A DNA stretch of 64,000 nt from CAZEHS01 sp964424355 (GTDB taxonomy: Bacteria > Bacillota > Clostridia > Peptostreptococcales > Acidaminobacteraceae): the NCBI GenBank assembly GCA_964424355.1, contig CAYRIO010000001.1:186001-250000 (forward strand), read 5' to 3'. This document shows, piece after piece, positions 7,749 through 16,163 of the stretch. The position numbers and the translations under genes were made by a program. Position 1 is the stretch's first letter. Each line of letters begins with the position of its first letter. Below the pieces are notes generated by a model that saw only the letters and a list, made by a program, of their open reading frames with translations, ran no database searches and was not told where the DNA came from.

Positions 7749-8561
7749 ATGAAGCGGATTCGGGAATGGAAAAGCATGCTGATTCCCTATGAGCAGGCGG
7801 TAGAGGAATTGAAAGTTAAGTTCAAATCCATACGGAATGAATACCGGGAACTTAACGATTATTCTCCGATTGAGTTTGTAACCGGGCGGGTGAAAAAAAT
7901 ATCCAGCATTCTTGAAAAGGCCAAACGCCGAGATATCGACGAAGACGCCATTGAGGATTTGATGGAGGATATCGCCGGCATCCGGATCATGTGCCAATTC
8001 AAAGATGATATTTATAAAGTTGTAGAGCTGATCCGATCCAGAGACGGGAAAGACCTGAAAATCGTCTATGAAAAAGATTACATTGAAAACACGAAGGATA
8101 GCGGTTACCGCAGTTACCACATGATTATCCGGTACGCCGTGCAGACCGCTTTCGGCGAAAAGGATATTCTGGCAGAGATACAGATCCGAACCTTAGCCAT
8201 GAATTTCTGGGCCACCATTGAGCACTCTTTGAATTACAAGTATCAGACAAACATTCCGGAGAATGTGCGTACCCAGCTGAGGACAACCGCTGAAGCGGCT
8301 TCACGCTTGGATGAGGAGATGTGCGAGATCCGAAATGAAATCATCAACGCACAGCTGATGTTTGAGGAACGGTCCAATCTGGTGGCGGATATCACCAGCA
8401 ACATCACGGTTCTCAGCCTTTCCGGTGATGAAGAGACGGCGATGGGATTCCAACGACGCTTCGAAGAAATCTGGCATGGCGGCCAAACGGAAGAACTGGA
8501 AGAGCTTCTGGATGATATCAAGAAAGCCATACCGGGCTATCATATTTTTCATAAGTTCTGA
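7749..8561 (+). CDS. Small alarmone synthetase, GTP pyrophosphokinase (RelQ/YjbM type)
   Basis: It transfers pyrophosphate from ATP to GTP/GDP to make (p)ppGpp. At 270 aa it is a stand-alone synthetase without the HD hydrolase or regulatory domains of long RelA/SpoT. Family motifs are present: the RVKKISSILEKAKRR basic stretch, EDLMEDIAGIRIMCQF, KDSGYRSYHMII and the E-x-Q-I-R-T segment AEIQIRTLAMNFWATIEHSL. The C-terminal helices (~200-270) match the oligomerisation part of RelQ. Start ATG 7749 has AAAGGAGG upstream. A metallophosphoesterase follows 38 bp downstream. Confidence 0.92.
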   Translation: MKRIREWKSMLIPYEQAVEELKVKFKSIRNEYRELNDYSPIEFVTGRVKKISSILEKAKRRDIDEDAIEDLMEDIAGIRIMCQFKDDIYKVVELIRSRDGKDLKIVYEKDYIENTKDSGYRSYHMIIRYAVQTAFGEKDILAEIQIRTLAMNFWATIEHSLNYKYQTNIPENVRTQLRTTAEAASRLDEEMCEIRNEIINAQLMFEERSNLVADITSNITVLSLSGDEETAMGFQRRFEEIWHGGQTEELEELLDDIKKAIPGYHIFHKF

Positions 8562-8599
8562 TCATTAGAAAATTGTTGGCATATTGGTGGTGAATCAAC

Positions 8600-9286
8600 A
8601 TGGCGATTTTCGCAATTGCAGACCTGCATTTAAGCTTTGCTTCCAATAAGCCGATGGATGTCTTTGGTCTGAATTGGGTGGACCATGCAGGTCAGATTCA
8701 GGAAAACTGGGTGCGCCAGATCACGGATGACGATTTGGTGTTGATTCCCGGAGATATCTCCTGGGCGCTTCATCTGGAGGAGGCCGCCACTGATTTAAAG
8801 TGGCTCAGTGCGCTCCCCGGCATCAAAGTCATCCTCCGTGGGAACCATGATTACTGGTGGGTAACCCTCAAGAAAATGAGTCAGGCTTATCCGGAACTTC
8901 ATTTTCTGCAAAACAACGCGTTTTCCTATGAAGATTATGTGATCAGCGGAACACGCGGGTGGTTGTGTCCTGGAGACCAAGGCTTCAACGAAGAGCAGGA
9001 TAATAAGATCTATCAACGGGAACTGATCCGTCTGCGCCTCTCTTTAGAGGAAGCGAGGAAAACGGAAAAACGGATTATTGCCATGATCCATTATCCGCCC
9101 TTCACCGTTAAGCAGGAAACCTCAGGATTTACGGAACTGTTCCAGGAATACGCAGTTGAAACGGTCCTTTATGGCCATATACACAATCAGTTCGATTCGG
9201 TATTCGAAGGGGTTCGAGATGGCATCGAATACCGGTTGGTATCATCGGATTACTTGAAATTCAATCCCGCTGGGATTCGAGAGTAG
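8600..9286 (+). CDS. Calcineurin-like metallophosphoesterase
   Basis: A two-metal phosphoesterase of unknown substrate, 228 aa. All five sequence blocks of the superfamily are visible: ADLHLS (7-12), GDISW (~51), RGNHDYWW (~80), HYPPF (~160) and YGHIHNQ (~190). No signal peptide is seen, so it is probably cytoplasmic. It lies between the alarmone synthetase and a DUF1904 gene with short gaps, which suggests co-transcription. Confidence 0.9.
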   Translation: MAIFAIADLHLSFASNKPMDVFGLNWVDHAGQIQENWVRQITDDDLVLIPGDISWALHLEEAATDLKWLSALPGIKVILRGNHDYWWVTLKKMSQAYPELHFLQNNAFSYEDYVISGTRGWLCPGDQGFNEEQDNKIYQRELIRLRLSLEEARKTEKRIIAMIHYPPFTVKQETSGFTELFQEYAVETVLYGHIHNQFDSVFEGVRDGIEYRLVSSDYLKFNPAGIRE

Positions 9287-9294
9287 GAGAAGTT

Positions 9295-9630
9295 ATGCCG
9301 CAATTAACGTTTCGTGGTTTTGCCCCCCCTCAGGTGGCAGAAGCTACCCATCATCTGGCCGCCCGATTGGCCGCCGTGCTGAACTGCCCGGAAGATTACT
9401 TCACCTTCGATTGTCTGAACGTCCTTTCGTTTTCAGGCGGCCATTCGGTTTCAACAGCGCCTTTCATTGAAGTTCTCTGGTTTGATAGGGGAAAAGCTGT
9501 TCAGGACGAGGCCGCTAAGATTCTAAACGCTGCCTTTGTTGAAATGGGTATGGAAGATGTGGAGATCTGCTTCAAGGCGGTTGCACCCGCTGCTTATTAT
9601 GGAAATGGACTGCCTTATGGTCAGGAATAA
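9295..9630 (+). CDS. DUF1904 family protein
   Basis: A conserved 111-aa protein of unknown function found mainly in Firmicutes and resembling the tautomerase/MIF fold (initial PQLTFRG after Met). Typical family segments are CPEDYFTFDC and APFIEVLWFDRGKAVQDEAA. It starts eight bases after the metallophosphoesterase stop behind AGGAGAAGTT. Its 3' end overlaps the next gene's start. Confidence 0.8.
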   Translation: MPQLTFRGFAPPQVAEATHHLAARLAAVLNCPEDYFTFDCLNVLSFSGGHSVSTAPFIEVLWFDRGKAVQDEAAKILNAAFVEMGMEDVEICFKAVAPAAYYGNGLPYGQE

Positions 9631-10186
9631 GGGCGTTAAAGGGAAACACCCGGACAAAGAAGTCCTGGAGCGGTTTATTGCTGGACGGGATCGTTTGATA
9701 GACTGTCTTGAAGTGGGTGAGCTGGACAAGAGCGCGTATCTGGAAGCCCAGTATCAGGCGCTGATGGAGCTTGGCGTCTCTCCAAGAAGAGGCGGACTGG
9801 ACTCAATAGAGGAAGGGCTCTTTAATTACCAGTACTATAACGTGCTGGCTAAACGAGAACGGATCCAAAGCAAGGATGAAGAATTCAGAAATCCGGAAGC
9901 TTCCCGGAAACACCGGAACCAGGCAGACCGCCACTACGCCCTTAAAGATCGTGAAACGGTCAAAATCATGGAATTGCTGAATTATCAGCATGTTCAGTCC
10001 TATTTCATTGAAACGCCAGCCAGATTCCTTACCGGCAAGCTGATTGAGATTATTGTGGATACCTATGACCGAGCCGTTTTTCATACCGCTGATGAAGGTA
10101 TTATCAACCGGTTGGTCCGTGCAGGGGTTTTCTCAGAAGGGATTAGACCCTCTATAATTCAGTCCTACATCGAATCGGATTATTGA
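9617..10186 (+). CDS. DUF6648-like conserved hypothetical protein
   Basis: A ~189-aa soluble protein of unknown function. It resembles a clostridial family with segments such as LFNYQYYNVLAKRERI and a C-terminal VFSEGIRPSIIQSYIESDY. The frame is open from 9536, but residues before MVRNKGVKG are read out of the DUF1904 gene and look non-native, so ATG 9617 (overlapping that gene's end) is preferred. It is the last gene before a strong terminator. The family assignment is from memory of the sequence pattern. Confidence 0.7.
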   Translation: MVRNKGVKGKHPDKEVLERFIAGRDRLIDCLEVGELDKSAYLEAQYQALMELGVSPRRGGLDSIEEGLFNYQYYNVLAKRERIQSKDEEFRNPEASRKHRNQADRHYALKDRETVKIMELLNYQHVQSYFIETPARFLTGKLIEIIVDTYDRAVFHTADEGIINRLVRAGVFSEGIRPSIIQSYIESDY

Positions 10187-10193
10187 TTGATCC

Positions 10194-10220
10194 AAGCTCC
10201 CTTAACCGGGAGCTTTTTTT
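10194..10220 (+). terminator. Rho-independent terminator
   Basis: An 8-bp stem (AAGCTCCC at 10194-10201 with GGGAGCTT at 10208-10215), six-base loop and a T7 tract end the alarmone-synthetase-led operon. Confidence 0.92.
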
Positions 10221-10255
10221 ATTGCCCATGCATTGATGATGCCTCAGATAAAACA

Positions 10256-10283
10256 TTGAATTTGTGTTAAACCATAGTAAAAT
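10256..10283 (+). promoter_or_regulatory. Probable sigma-A promoter of the phosphorelay cluster
   Basis: TTGAAT (10256-10261) and TAAAAT (10278-10283) are separated by 16 bp, about 85 bp before the first receiver gene and just after the preceding terminator. Confidence 0.5.
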
Positions 10284-10369
10284 GGGTAATAAGGATTATG
10301 GACAGGACAATAAATACAGTTATTGGTGATTTGATATTGCATAAGCCGGAATATAAAGGGTGATTCGCT

Positions 10370-10744
10370 CTGGAAGAAGAAAAAGGGAAACGCATTTTGC
10401 TCGTGGAGGATGATGAAATCAGCAGATTGTTCGGCACCATCGCTCTGAAAAAGAAGGGATACGATGTGATTACTGCCGAGAATGGTCAGGAAGCTATCAA
10501 TATGACAAGCCAGGGTCTGTTTGATTTGATATTCATGGATATCAACATGCCAGTGGTCGATGGTTTTTCAGCAGCCGTTGAAATCAGGAAAAGTGAGGAT
10601 TGCCGCACGCCCATCATTGCTATGACGGCCTATACGATGAAAGCCGACCGTGAGAAATGCATTCAGGCCGGAATGGACGATTTCATTGCCAAACCGGTTG
10701 ATCTGAGGGAATTGTATTCAAAGATCGATAAGTGGTTGAAATGA
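10370..10744 (+). CDS. Single-domain response regulator, probable CTG start
   Basis: A receiver domain alone (~124 aa), with no DNA-binding or enzymatic output. It has the acidic pocket VEDDE, phosphoacceptor Asp in FMDINMPVVDG, the switch Thr in AMTAYT and the conserved Lys in AKPVD. The first conventional start, TTG 10397, would remove the beta-1 strand. The frame is open to a TGA at 10361, and the only plausible start codon upstream is CTG 10370 (LEEEKGKRILLVEDDE), with AAAGGG about nine bases before it. It resembles the C-terminal receivers of the hybrid kinase at 16164, so it may share their phosphorelay. Confidence 0.8.
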   Translation: MEEEKGKRILLVEDDEISRLFGTIALKKKGYDVITAENGQEAINMTSQGLFDLIFMDINMPVVDGFSAAVEIRKSEDCRTPIIAMTAYTMKADREKCIQAGMDDFIAKPVDLRELYSKIDKWLK

Positions 10745-10786
10745 ACTGGATTTCTTCTGACCAATTACAGTTCCGGAGGTTTCATC

Positions 10787-11905
10787 ATGACGCGCATCCT
10801 GAGCCTGATTTTTATTGTAATCCTATTCGCATCGGGCTGCCAGACCAAGGAGCCTGTTAAGATCGGTTTTGTCGGTGGCGTTACTGGCATCAATTCTTCA
10901 GTTGCAGTGTCAGGGAGAAATGCCGTTCTGTTGGCGGTGAATGAAGCCAATGCATCCGGAGGGATTAATGGACACCCGATCGAACTGGTTATCAAAGACG
11001 ATCAGGAAAAGCCGGAAGTTGCCGCCGCACTGGATCGGGAATTCATTCGAGATGGGATTAAAGTGGTTATCGGTCATTATATAAGCGGTGTTGCGGCGGC
11101 ATCGATAGAAGCCATTAGAAACCAGGATGTCCTGATGATCAGCCCCACCATCAGCGCACGGGAATTAAGCGGCATCGATGATAATTTTCTCCGCCTGATC
11201 GTAACAAATACCGCCCAGGGGAAAGCCCTGGCGGAATATTCGGCAGGGGATGGCCAAAATACACGTACGTATGTCGTCTATAACAATGGCAATAAGGCTT
11301 TTGTTGAGGGGGTAACATCAGCCTATAGAGAGTCATTTCAAAGGGCTGGCGGAGAAATTACCGGAGAAAAGACAATTGCCAGCAAGGATGTTGAGGGGAT
11401 GCAAGGCGCTATTACCGAAGCGATTGCCAGTGGCTCCGATTCATTCCTGCTCGTCATGAACGCCAACGATGTTGCGATGTTCGCCCAGCAACTCCACAAG
11501 ACTGCTTCGGTGATTTCAATTTACTCCGCAACCTGGGGGATGACGGCAGATGTTATTTTCCAGGGAGGCGATTCTGTAGAGGGGATCATCTTCCCGGCCC
11601 AATTCGATTCAACCAGCACCGTGCCTACTTATGTCCGTTTCAAAGAAACCTATGAGAAGCTTTATGGTGAAGCTGTGGATTTTTCTGCGGTGTATTCCTA
11701 TGAAACGGCTCAAGTGGTCATTGAGGGACTGCGCACCGCTGCGTCGAATGATTCCCAGGCAATCAAGGCAGCAATTTTAGATAAGGGAAGGTATCAGGGA
11801 CTTCAAGCGGATATTGTAATGGATGCCACTGGGGATGTTGAGCGGCCACAATTCATTACGACCGTCAAGGACGGCAAATTCATGACGATCGGACAGGTTG
11901 AGTAA
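10787..11905 (+). CDS. Branched-chain amino-acid-type periplasmic binding lipoprotein
   Basis: A type I periplasmic binding protein (LivK-like, 372 aa) with a lipoprotein signal (hydrophobic 4-15, lipobox ASGC at ~16-19). The mature part starts VKIGFVGGVTGINSS, as in leucine/amide-binding proteins, with GAINEAN-like LAVNEANASGGINGHP and HYISGVAAASI. No permease or ATPase genes lie nearby. Between a receiver and a sensor kinase, it more likely presents a ligand to a sensor than supports transport; this is inference from context. Start ATG 10787 follows CCGGAGG. Confidence 0.85.
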   Translation: MTRILSLIFIVILFASGCQTKEPVKIGFVGGVTGINSSVAVSGRNAVLLAVNEANASGGINGHPIELVIKDDQEKPEVAAALDREFIRDGIKVVIGHYISGVAAASIEAIRNQDVLMISPTISARELSGIDDNFLRLIVTNTAQGKALAEYSAGDGQNTRTYVVYNNGNKAFVEGVTSAYRESFQRAGGEITGEKTIASKDVEGMQGAITEAIASGSDSFLLVMNANDVAMFAQQLHKTASVISIYSATWGMTADVIFQGGDSVEGIIFPAQFDSTSTVPTYVRFKETYEKLYGEAVDFSAVYSYETAQVVIEGLRTAASNDSQAIKAAILDKGRYQGLQADIVMDATGDVERPQFITTVKDGKFMTIGQVE

Positions 11906-11906
11906 T

Positions 11907-13742
11907 ATGAGAAACCCGTTAAAGCAGTATCGGTTCACCACCTTGTTTTTCATTCTCACACTGGCGGCTTTGATGATTCCGGGATTTGTTGGCGGGATTT
12001 ACAGTTCATCGCGGTTGGACCAATCCCTGATGATTCAGGTTAATCAGGAAAACGCCATTACCCTTGAGGTCATAAAAGAGAAACTGGCTCATTTTTTTGA
12101 AGAACCGCTTCTTGAGCTGCAGATCATGAAGGATATGATAGAAAAAGCGGAATCGCCCTCAGCGGGATTTGATATGATGAGCAAAGCGGGACACACGCTG
12201 CGGTATTTTGAACGGCTGACACTTGTCGACGGGAACGAGATGATTGCAGCGTCGTGGCCGGAAAACATCAGAATGCATGGGTTGAATCAAAGTGGGAAAG
12301 GGTTCCTCAATAGAATTGAGCGGGGTTCGGAAGGCTATTTCTGGTCTGAAACCTATATCGATTATTTAACGGGAAAAACAGCCATTGACTTGATTGTCCC
12401 GCTGGATGACGGTTATCTGGCAGGAACGGTCCTGTTGGACGGCTTGCAGGGGCTGCTTGATGGCATGTCTGAAAATACGGAGGCAATCATCGGTATTGTC
12501 GATTCCAATGGCAGTTATCTGGCACACAGCGACGGCTCCATGGTAGAACAGCGCATGAAAGACCCTCTCATTTTTGCTGGGAATGGCAATGAAACCCCTA
12601 TTCCCAAAGAAATTCTGATAGATGCACAAGCATATCTCCCCTACACCGAAAAGGTTGAGGGGACTGCCTGGACGATTGTTTCCTATTATCCCGCAGAAGC
12701 AGCCAGAGAGCCTGTAAACCATGTATTGACTGATTTTAGCGTGATCCAGGGGGTCACGCTATTGATCATTGCCCTATTCCTCATGCTGATGGGAAGGATT
12801 ATTCAGCAGCAGCTTCAGAAAATAGAGGATTTCACCCATCAGATTGCCGAGGGAAATTATGATCTGGTAGAACCCCATCCAACATTCCGGGAGATGGGCG
12901 ATATCCTCAGTAGCTTTGAACGGATGGCAAAGCGGGTCCAGGAAAGGGAAATGGAAATAATTTCTCAGAACGAAGAGATTTTTGCCATGAATGAAGAACT
13001 GGAAGTCCGTGTTCAAGAGAGGACGGCACAGCTGGAAACGGCCAACAAGGAATTGGAAGGCTTCAGCTATACGGTATCCCATGATCTTCGTGCGCCCCTG
13101 AGGCACATCACCGGCTTTGTAGAGTTGTTGAGCAAACAGCTTCAAGGATCAGGCAACGAGAAGAGCAATCACTACCTGTCGGTGATCACCAATGCCGCTA
13201 CCCAGATGGGGCAGCTGATTGATGATCTGCTCTCCTTTTCGAAGATGGGAAGGTTGGAGATGATGATTCTGCGCGTAAGTAATCAGGCGCTGGTTCAAGA
13301 GTCCCTGGATACCCTGGGACCAGAGGTTTCCGGGCGTCAGGTGCTTTGGAAGATATCCACGCTGCCGGATAGCCGGGGCGACAGGGAAATGCTGAGACTG
13401 GTCTGGGTCAATCTGATTTCAAATGCCCTTAAGTTCACCCGTAACAGAGAACAGACCATCATAGAGATTGGCTCAAAAAGCATTGTCCATGAGAACCGTC
13501 ATGAAACTGTCTATTTTGTGAAGGATAACGGCGCAGGATTTGATATGCAGTACGCAGAAAAGCTTTTCGAGATTTTTCAGCGGCTCCATCGCCAGGAAGA
13601 GTTTGAGGGAACCGGTGTAGGGCTTGCCAACGTTCGGCGGATCATCAACCGCCATGGCGGGCGGATCTGGGCTGACAGCACATTGAATGCGGGGGCAGCA
13701 TTTCACTTTACATTGCCTGTGTATGAGGAGGATCCGTCATGA
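11907..13742 (+). CDS. Membrane sensor histidine kinase with extracellular Cache-like domain and HAMP
   Basis: A ~611-aa kinase. It has TM1 near 12-35, an extracellular domain (~36-275) with a Cache-like pattern (GYFWSETYIDYLTGKTAIDL), TM2 (~278-300), HAMP and coiled coil (~300-380), a HisKA domain with EGFSYTVSHDLRAPLRHI (phospho-His ~393) and HATPase motifs (VNLISNALKFT, VKDNGAGFD, GTGVGLANV). This is the bacteriophytochrome/NtrB-like HisKA subgroup. The start near 11907 leaves one base after the binding-protein stop, and its 3' end overlaps the next hybrid kinase by ATGA. It probably reads the ligand state of the upstream binding protein. Confidence 0.9.
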   Translation: MRNPLKQYRFTTLFFILTLAALMIPGFVGGIYSSSRLDQSLMIQVNQENAITLEVIKEKLAHFFEEPLLELQIMKDMIEKAESPSAGFDMMSKAGHTLRYFERLTLVDGNEMIAASWPENIRMHGLNQSGKGFLNRIERGSEGYFWSETYIDYLTGKTAIDLIVPLDDGYLAGTVLLDGLQGLLDGMSENTEAIIGIVDSNGSYLAHSDGSMVEQRMKDPLIFAGNGNETPIPKEILIDAQAYLPYTEKVEGTAWTIVSYYPAEAAREPVNHVLTDFSVIQGVTLLIIALFLMLMGRIIQQQLQKIEDFTHQIAEGNYDLVEPHPTFREMGDILSSFERMAKRVQEREMEIISQNEEIFAMNEELEVRVQERTAQLETANKELEGFSYTVSHDLRAPLRHITGFVELLSKQLQGSGNEKSNHYLSVITNAATQMGQLIDDLLSFSKMGRLEMMILRVSNQALVQESLDTLGPEVSGRQVLWKISTLPDSRGDREMLRLVWVNLISNALKFTRNREQTIIEIGSKSIVHENRHETVYFVKDNGAGFDMQYAEKLFEIFQRLHRQEEFEGTGVGLANVRRIINRHGGRIWADSTLNAGAAFHFTLPVYEEDPS

Positions 13743-16138
13743 ATACGGAATTGAGAATACTTCTCATTGAAGATTCTGTGATTGACGCAGAATTGATTCT
13801 TGAAACGATCGCAGATGCGGGTTATCTCGTGCAGCACACCCTGGTCAATAGTCGGTGGGATTTAGCGTGTGCTCTGGAAGGGGCTGCCTGGGATATTGTG
13901 CTTTGTGACTACGCCATGCCAGGATTCGATCCGTTCACTGCTCTGGAATTATTGAAGGAGCAGAATTTAGACATCCCCTTTATCATGATATCCGGGGCTG
14001 TCGGGGAAGAGAATATCGTCCGCCTGCTGAAAGCAGGATGCAATGACTGTGTGATGAAAAACAATCTGAAACGGCTTGCCAGCGTCATCACACGAGAACT
14101 GAGAGAGGCCAATAACCGTGAGGAAAGCAGAAGGATGAAAATTCGACTGGATAAGTTTCAGCTGCTTTCCGATCAAGCCAAGGATGCCATCTTTTTTGTG
14201 GATAAATCCGGACAAATTCTAGATGTGAACAATGCAGCCTTGAAGCTTTATGGCTATGATCGGGATGAATTCATGGCATTAACGGTGTTCGATATCCGTC
14301 GGTCACAGGGGAGGGACACGGTCAATCAGCAAATGGATCAGGCTGACAATAACGGCTTTCTTTTTGAAACGGTTCACTACCGGAAGGATGGAAGCTCCCT
14401 GGATGTTGAGGTAAGTTCCCAAGGGGCGGACTTCAATGGCGAACGTGTTCTGCTCAGTATCATTCGTGACATTACTGAGCGAAAGAAAGTTGAAGACGCA
14501 CTGCTGTTCCTATCCCAGCACGGGTATGGATCAGATGCGGAGGACTTCTTTCATGCCCTGGCCCGTTTCATCGCTGATCGGATGCATATGGATTATGTCT
14601 GTATCGATCGCTTGACGGGAGACAATCTGATGGCAGAAACCCTGGCCGTTTTCTATAACGGGGAGTTTGAGGACAATGTCACCTATGCCCTGAAGGATAC
14701 CCCCTGTGGCGCCTTGGTGGGAAAACGCATCTGTACCTTTCACCAGGATGTGAAGGGATTGTTTCCTAAAGATGAAGTGCTCCAGGAGATGGCTGCAGAA
14801 AGCTATATGGGGACCACACTTTTTGGAAAACACGGGGAACCCATCGGCCTGATCGCCACCATCAGCAGGCAACCCCTCCAGAATCCCAGAATATCGGAAA
14901 TGATTCTTGAGATTGTCAGTGTTCGCGCCGCCGGGGAACTGGATCGCAGGCTTTGGGAGGAGGAACTCCTTCGGGCCAGGGATGCGGCTGAAGCGGCAAA
15001 TATTGCAAAAAGTCAGTTCCTTGCGAATATGTCCCATGAAATCCGTACGCCGATGAATGGGATCATGGGGATGATCCAGCTGGTGACAGAGACGCCTCTT
15101 ACAGATCAACAGGAGGAGTACCTGCGGTTGGCCCAATCTTCAACCGAGGCGCTGATGGTGGTCATCAATGACATCTTGGATTATTCAAAGGTGGAAGCGG
15201 GTAAACTGGAGCTGGAGCGTATCCCATTCAATCTGAAAGCATTGGTCACGGATGTCGTAGATCTCTTCAATCCCTCTGCTCACCGCAAAGGTTTGGGAAT
15301 GGCATTCGAGATTGGAAAAATGGTCCCTGAAAACCTCTTGGGCGATCCGTTCAGACTGCGGCAGATTCTTTCCAACCTGATTGGGAACGCGGTGAAGTTT
15401 ACAAAAGTCGGCGGAATCACATTAACGGTTGATTATATAGAAGCGGTTGACGAGGATGGGTTCAAACTGGAGTTTACAGTGGCGGATACCGGAATCGGCA
15501 TCTCCGAAGAAAAAGCCCGGAATCTTTTTAATCGGTTTCAACAGGCAGATAGCGGTACTGCCAGAGAGTACGGTGGTACGGGGTTAGGGCTGGCGATTTC
15601 AAAAAAACTGGTGGATTTGATGGCTGGAGACATGTGGGTGGAAAGCGATGCCCACGGCAGCCGATTCTATTTCAACAGCATTTGGACGCAAGCGGATAGT
15701 TTAGTGGAGGAATCAGATACACCGGCGCCTCAAAACACAGCCTTTCTGAAAAAAGGCATCCCGAAAAGAATCCTCGTCGTTGATGATGATGCAATCAGCC
15801 GAGCGTTGGTGGAGCAACTGTCCCAAAAGCGCGGGTGGCATGTGCTGACGGCATCCAGTGGACATGAGGCGCTTCATCTATTCCAGAATCATACCTTCGA
15901 TGTCATCCTGATGGATATTCAAATGCCGGATATGGATGGCTATAGTGTGACCGGAAAAATGAGAGAATTGGAGGCGGGTTCAAGCAAGCGCACGCCGATT
16001 ATCGCCTTGACGGCCCATGGGTTTTCAGAGGAGCGCGGGAGATGTCTGAGCGGTGGTATGGATGACTACATTTCGAAGCCGGTGGTCGTTCCGGTTTTTT
16101 ATGGAATAATAGAGCAATGGATCAGCGTGGAAAAATAA
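13739..16138 (+). CDS. Hybrid histidine kinase: REC-PAS-GAF-HisKA-HATPase-REC
   Basis: A soluble 799-aa phosphorelay protein with no membrane segment. The N-terminal receiver (1-125) has LLIEDSVIDAELI and phosphoacceptor Asp in VLCDYAMPGFD. A PAS domain (~140-250) ends DITERKKVEDA. A GAF-like domain (~260-400) contains YVCIDRLTGDNL. HisKA (NMSHEIRTPMNGIMG, His ~433) and HATPase (LIGNAVKFT, DTGIGISEEKA, GGTGLGLAISKKL) follow, then a C-terminal receiver (~675-790) with VDDDAIS, LMDIQMPDMDG and Lys in SKPVV. The REC-first layout suggests it is phosphorylated by another kinase, probably its upstream overlapping neighbour. Confidence 0.92.
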   Translation: MNTELRILLIEDSVIDAELILETIADAGYLVQHTLVNSRWDLACALEGAAWDIVLCDYAMPGFDPFTALELLKEQNLDIPFIMISGAVGEENIVRLLKAGCNDCVMKNNLKRLASVITRELREANNREESRRMKIRLDKFQLLSDQAKDAIFFVDKSGQILDVNNAALKLYGYDRDEFMALTVFDIRRSQGRDTVNQQMDQADNNGFLFETVHYRKDGSSLDVEVSSQGADFNGERVLLSIIRDITERKKVEDALLFLSQHGYGSDAEDFFHALARFIADRMHMDYVCIDRLTGDNLMAETLAVFYNGEFEDNVTYALKDTPCGALVGKRICTFHQDVKGLFPKDEVLQEMAAESYMGTTLFGKHGEPIGLIATISRQPLQNPRISEMILEIVSVRAAGELDRRLWEEELLRARDAAEAANIAKSQFLANMSHEIRTPMNGIMGMIQLVTETPLTDQQEEYLRLAQSSTEALMVVINDILDYSKVEAGKLELERIPFNLKALVTDVVDLFNPSAHRKGLGMAFEIGKMVPENLLGDPFRLRQILSNLIGNAVKFTKVGGITLTVDYIEAVDEDGFKLEFTVADTGIGISEEKARNLFNRFQQADSGTAREYGGTGLGLAISKKLVDLMAGDMWVESDAHGSRFYFNSIWTQADSLVEESDTPAPQNTAFLKKGIPKRILVVDDDAISRALVEQLSQKRGWHVLTASSGHEALHLFQNHTFDVILMDIQMPDMDGYSVTGKMRELEAGSSKRTPIIALTAHGFSEERGRCLSGGMDDYISKPVVVPVFYGIIEQWISVEK

Positions 16139-16163
16139 TTGTGGGTTTGGAGAGCATGGGCCT

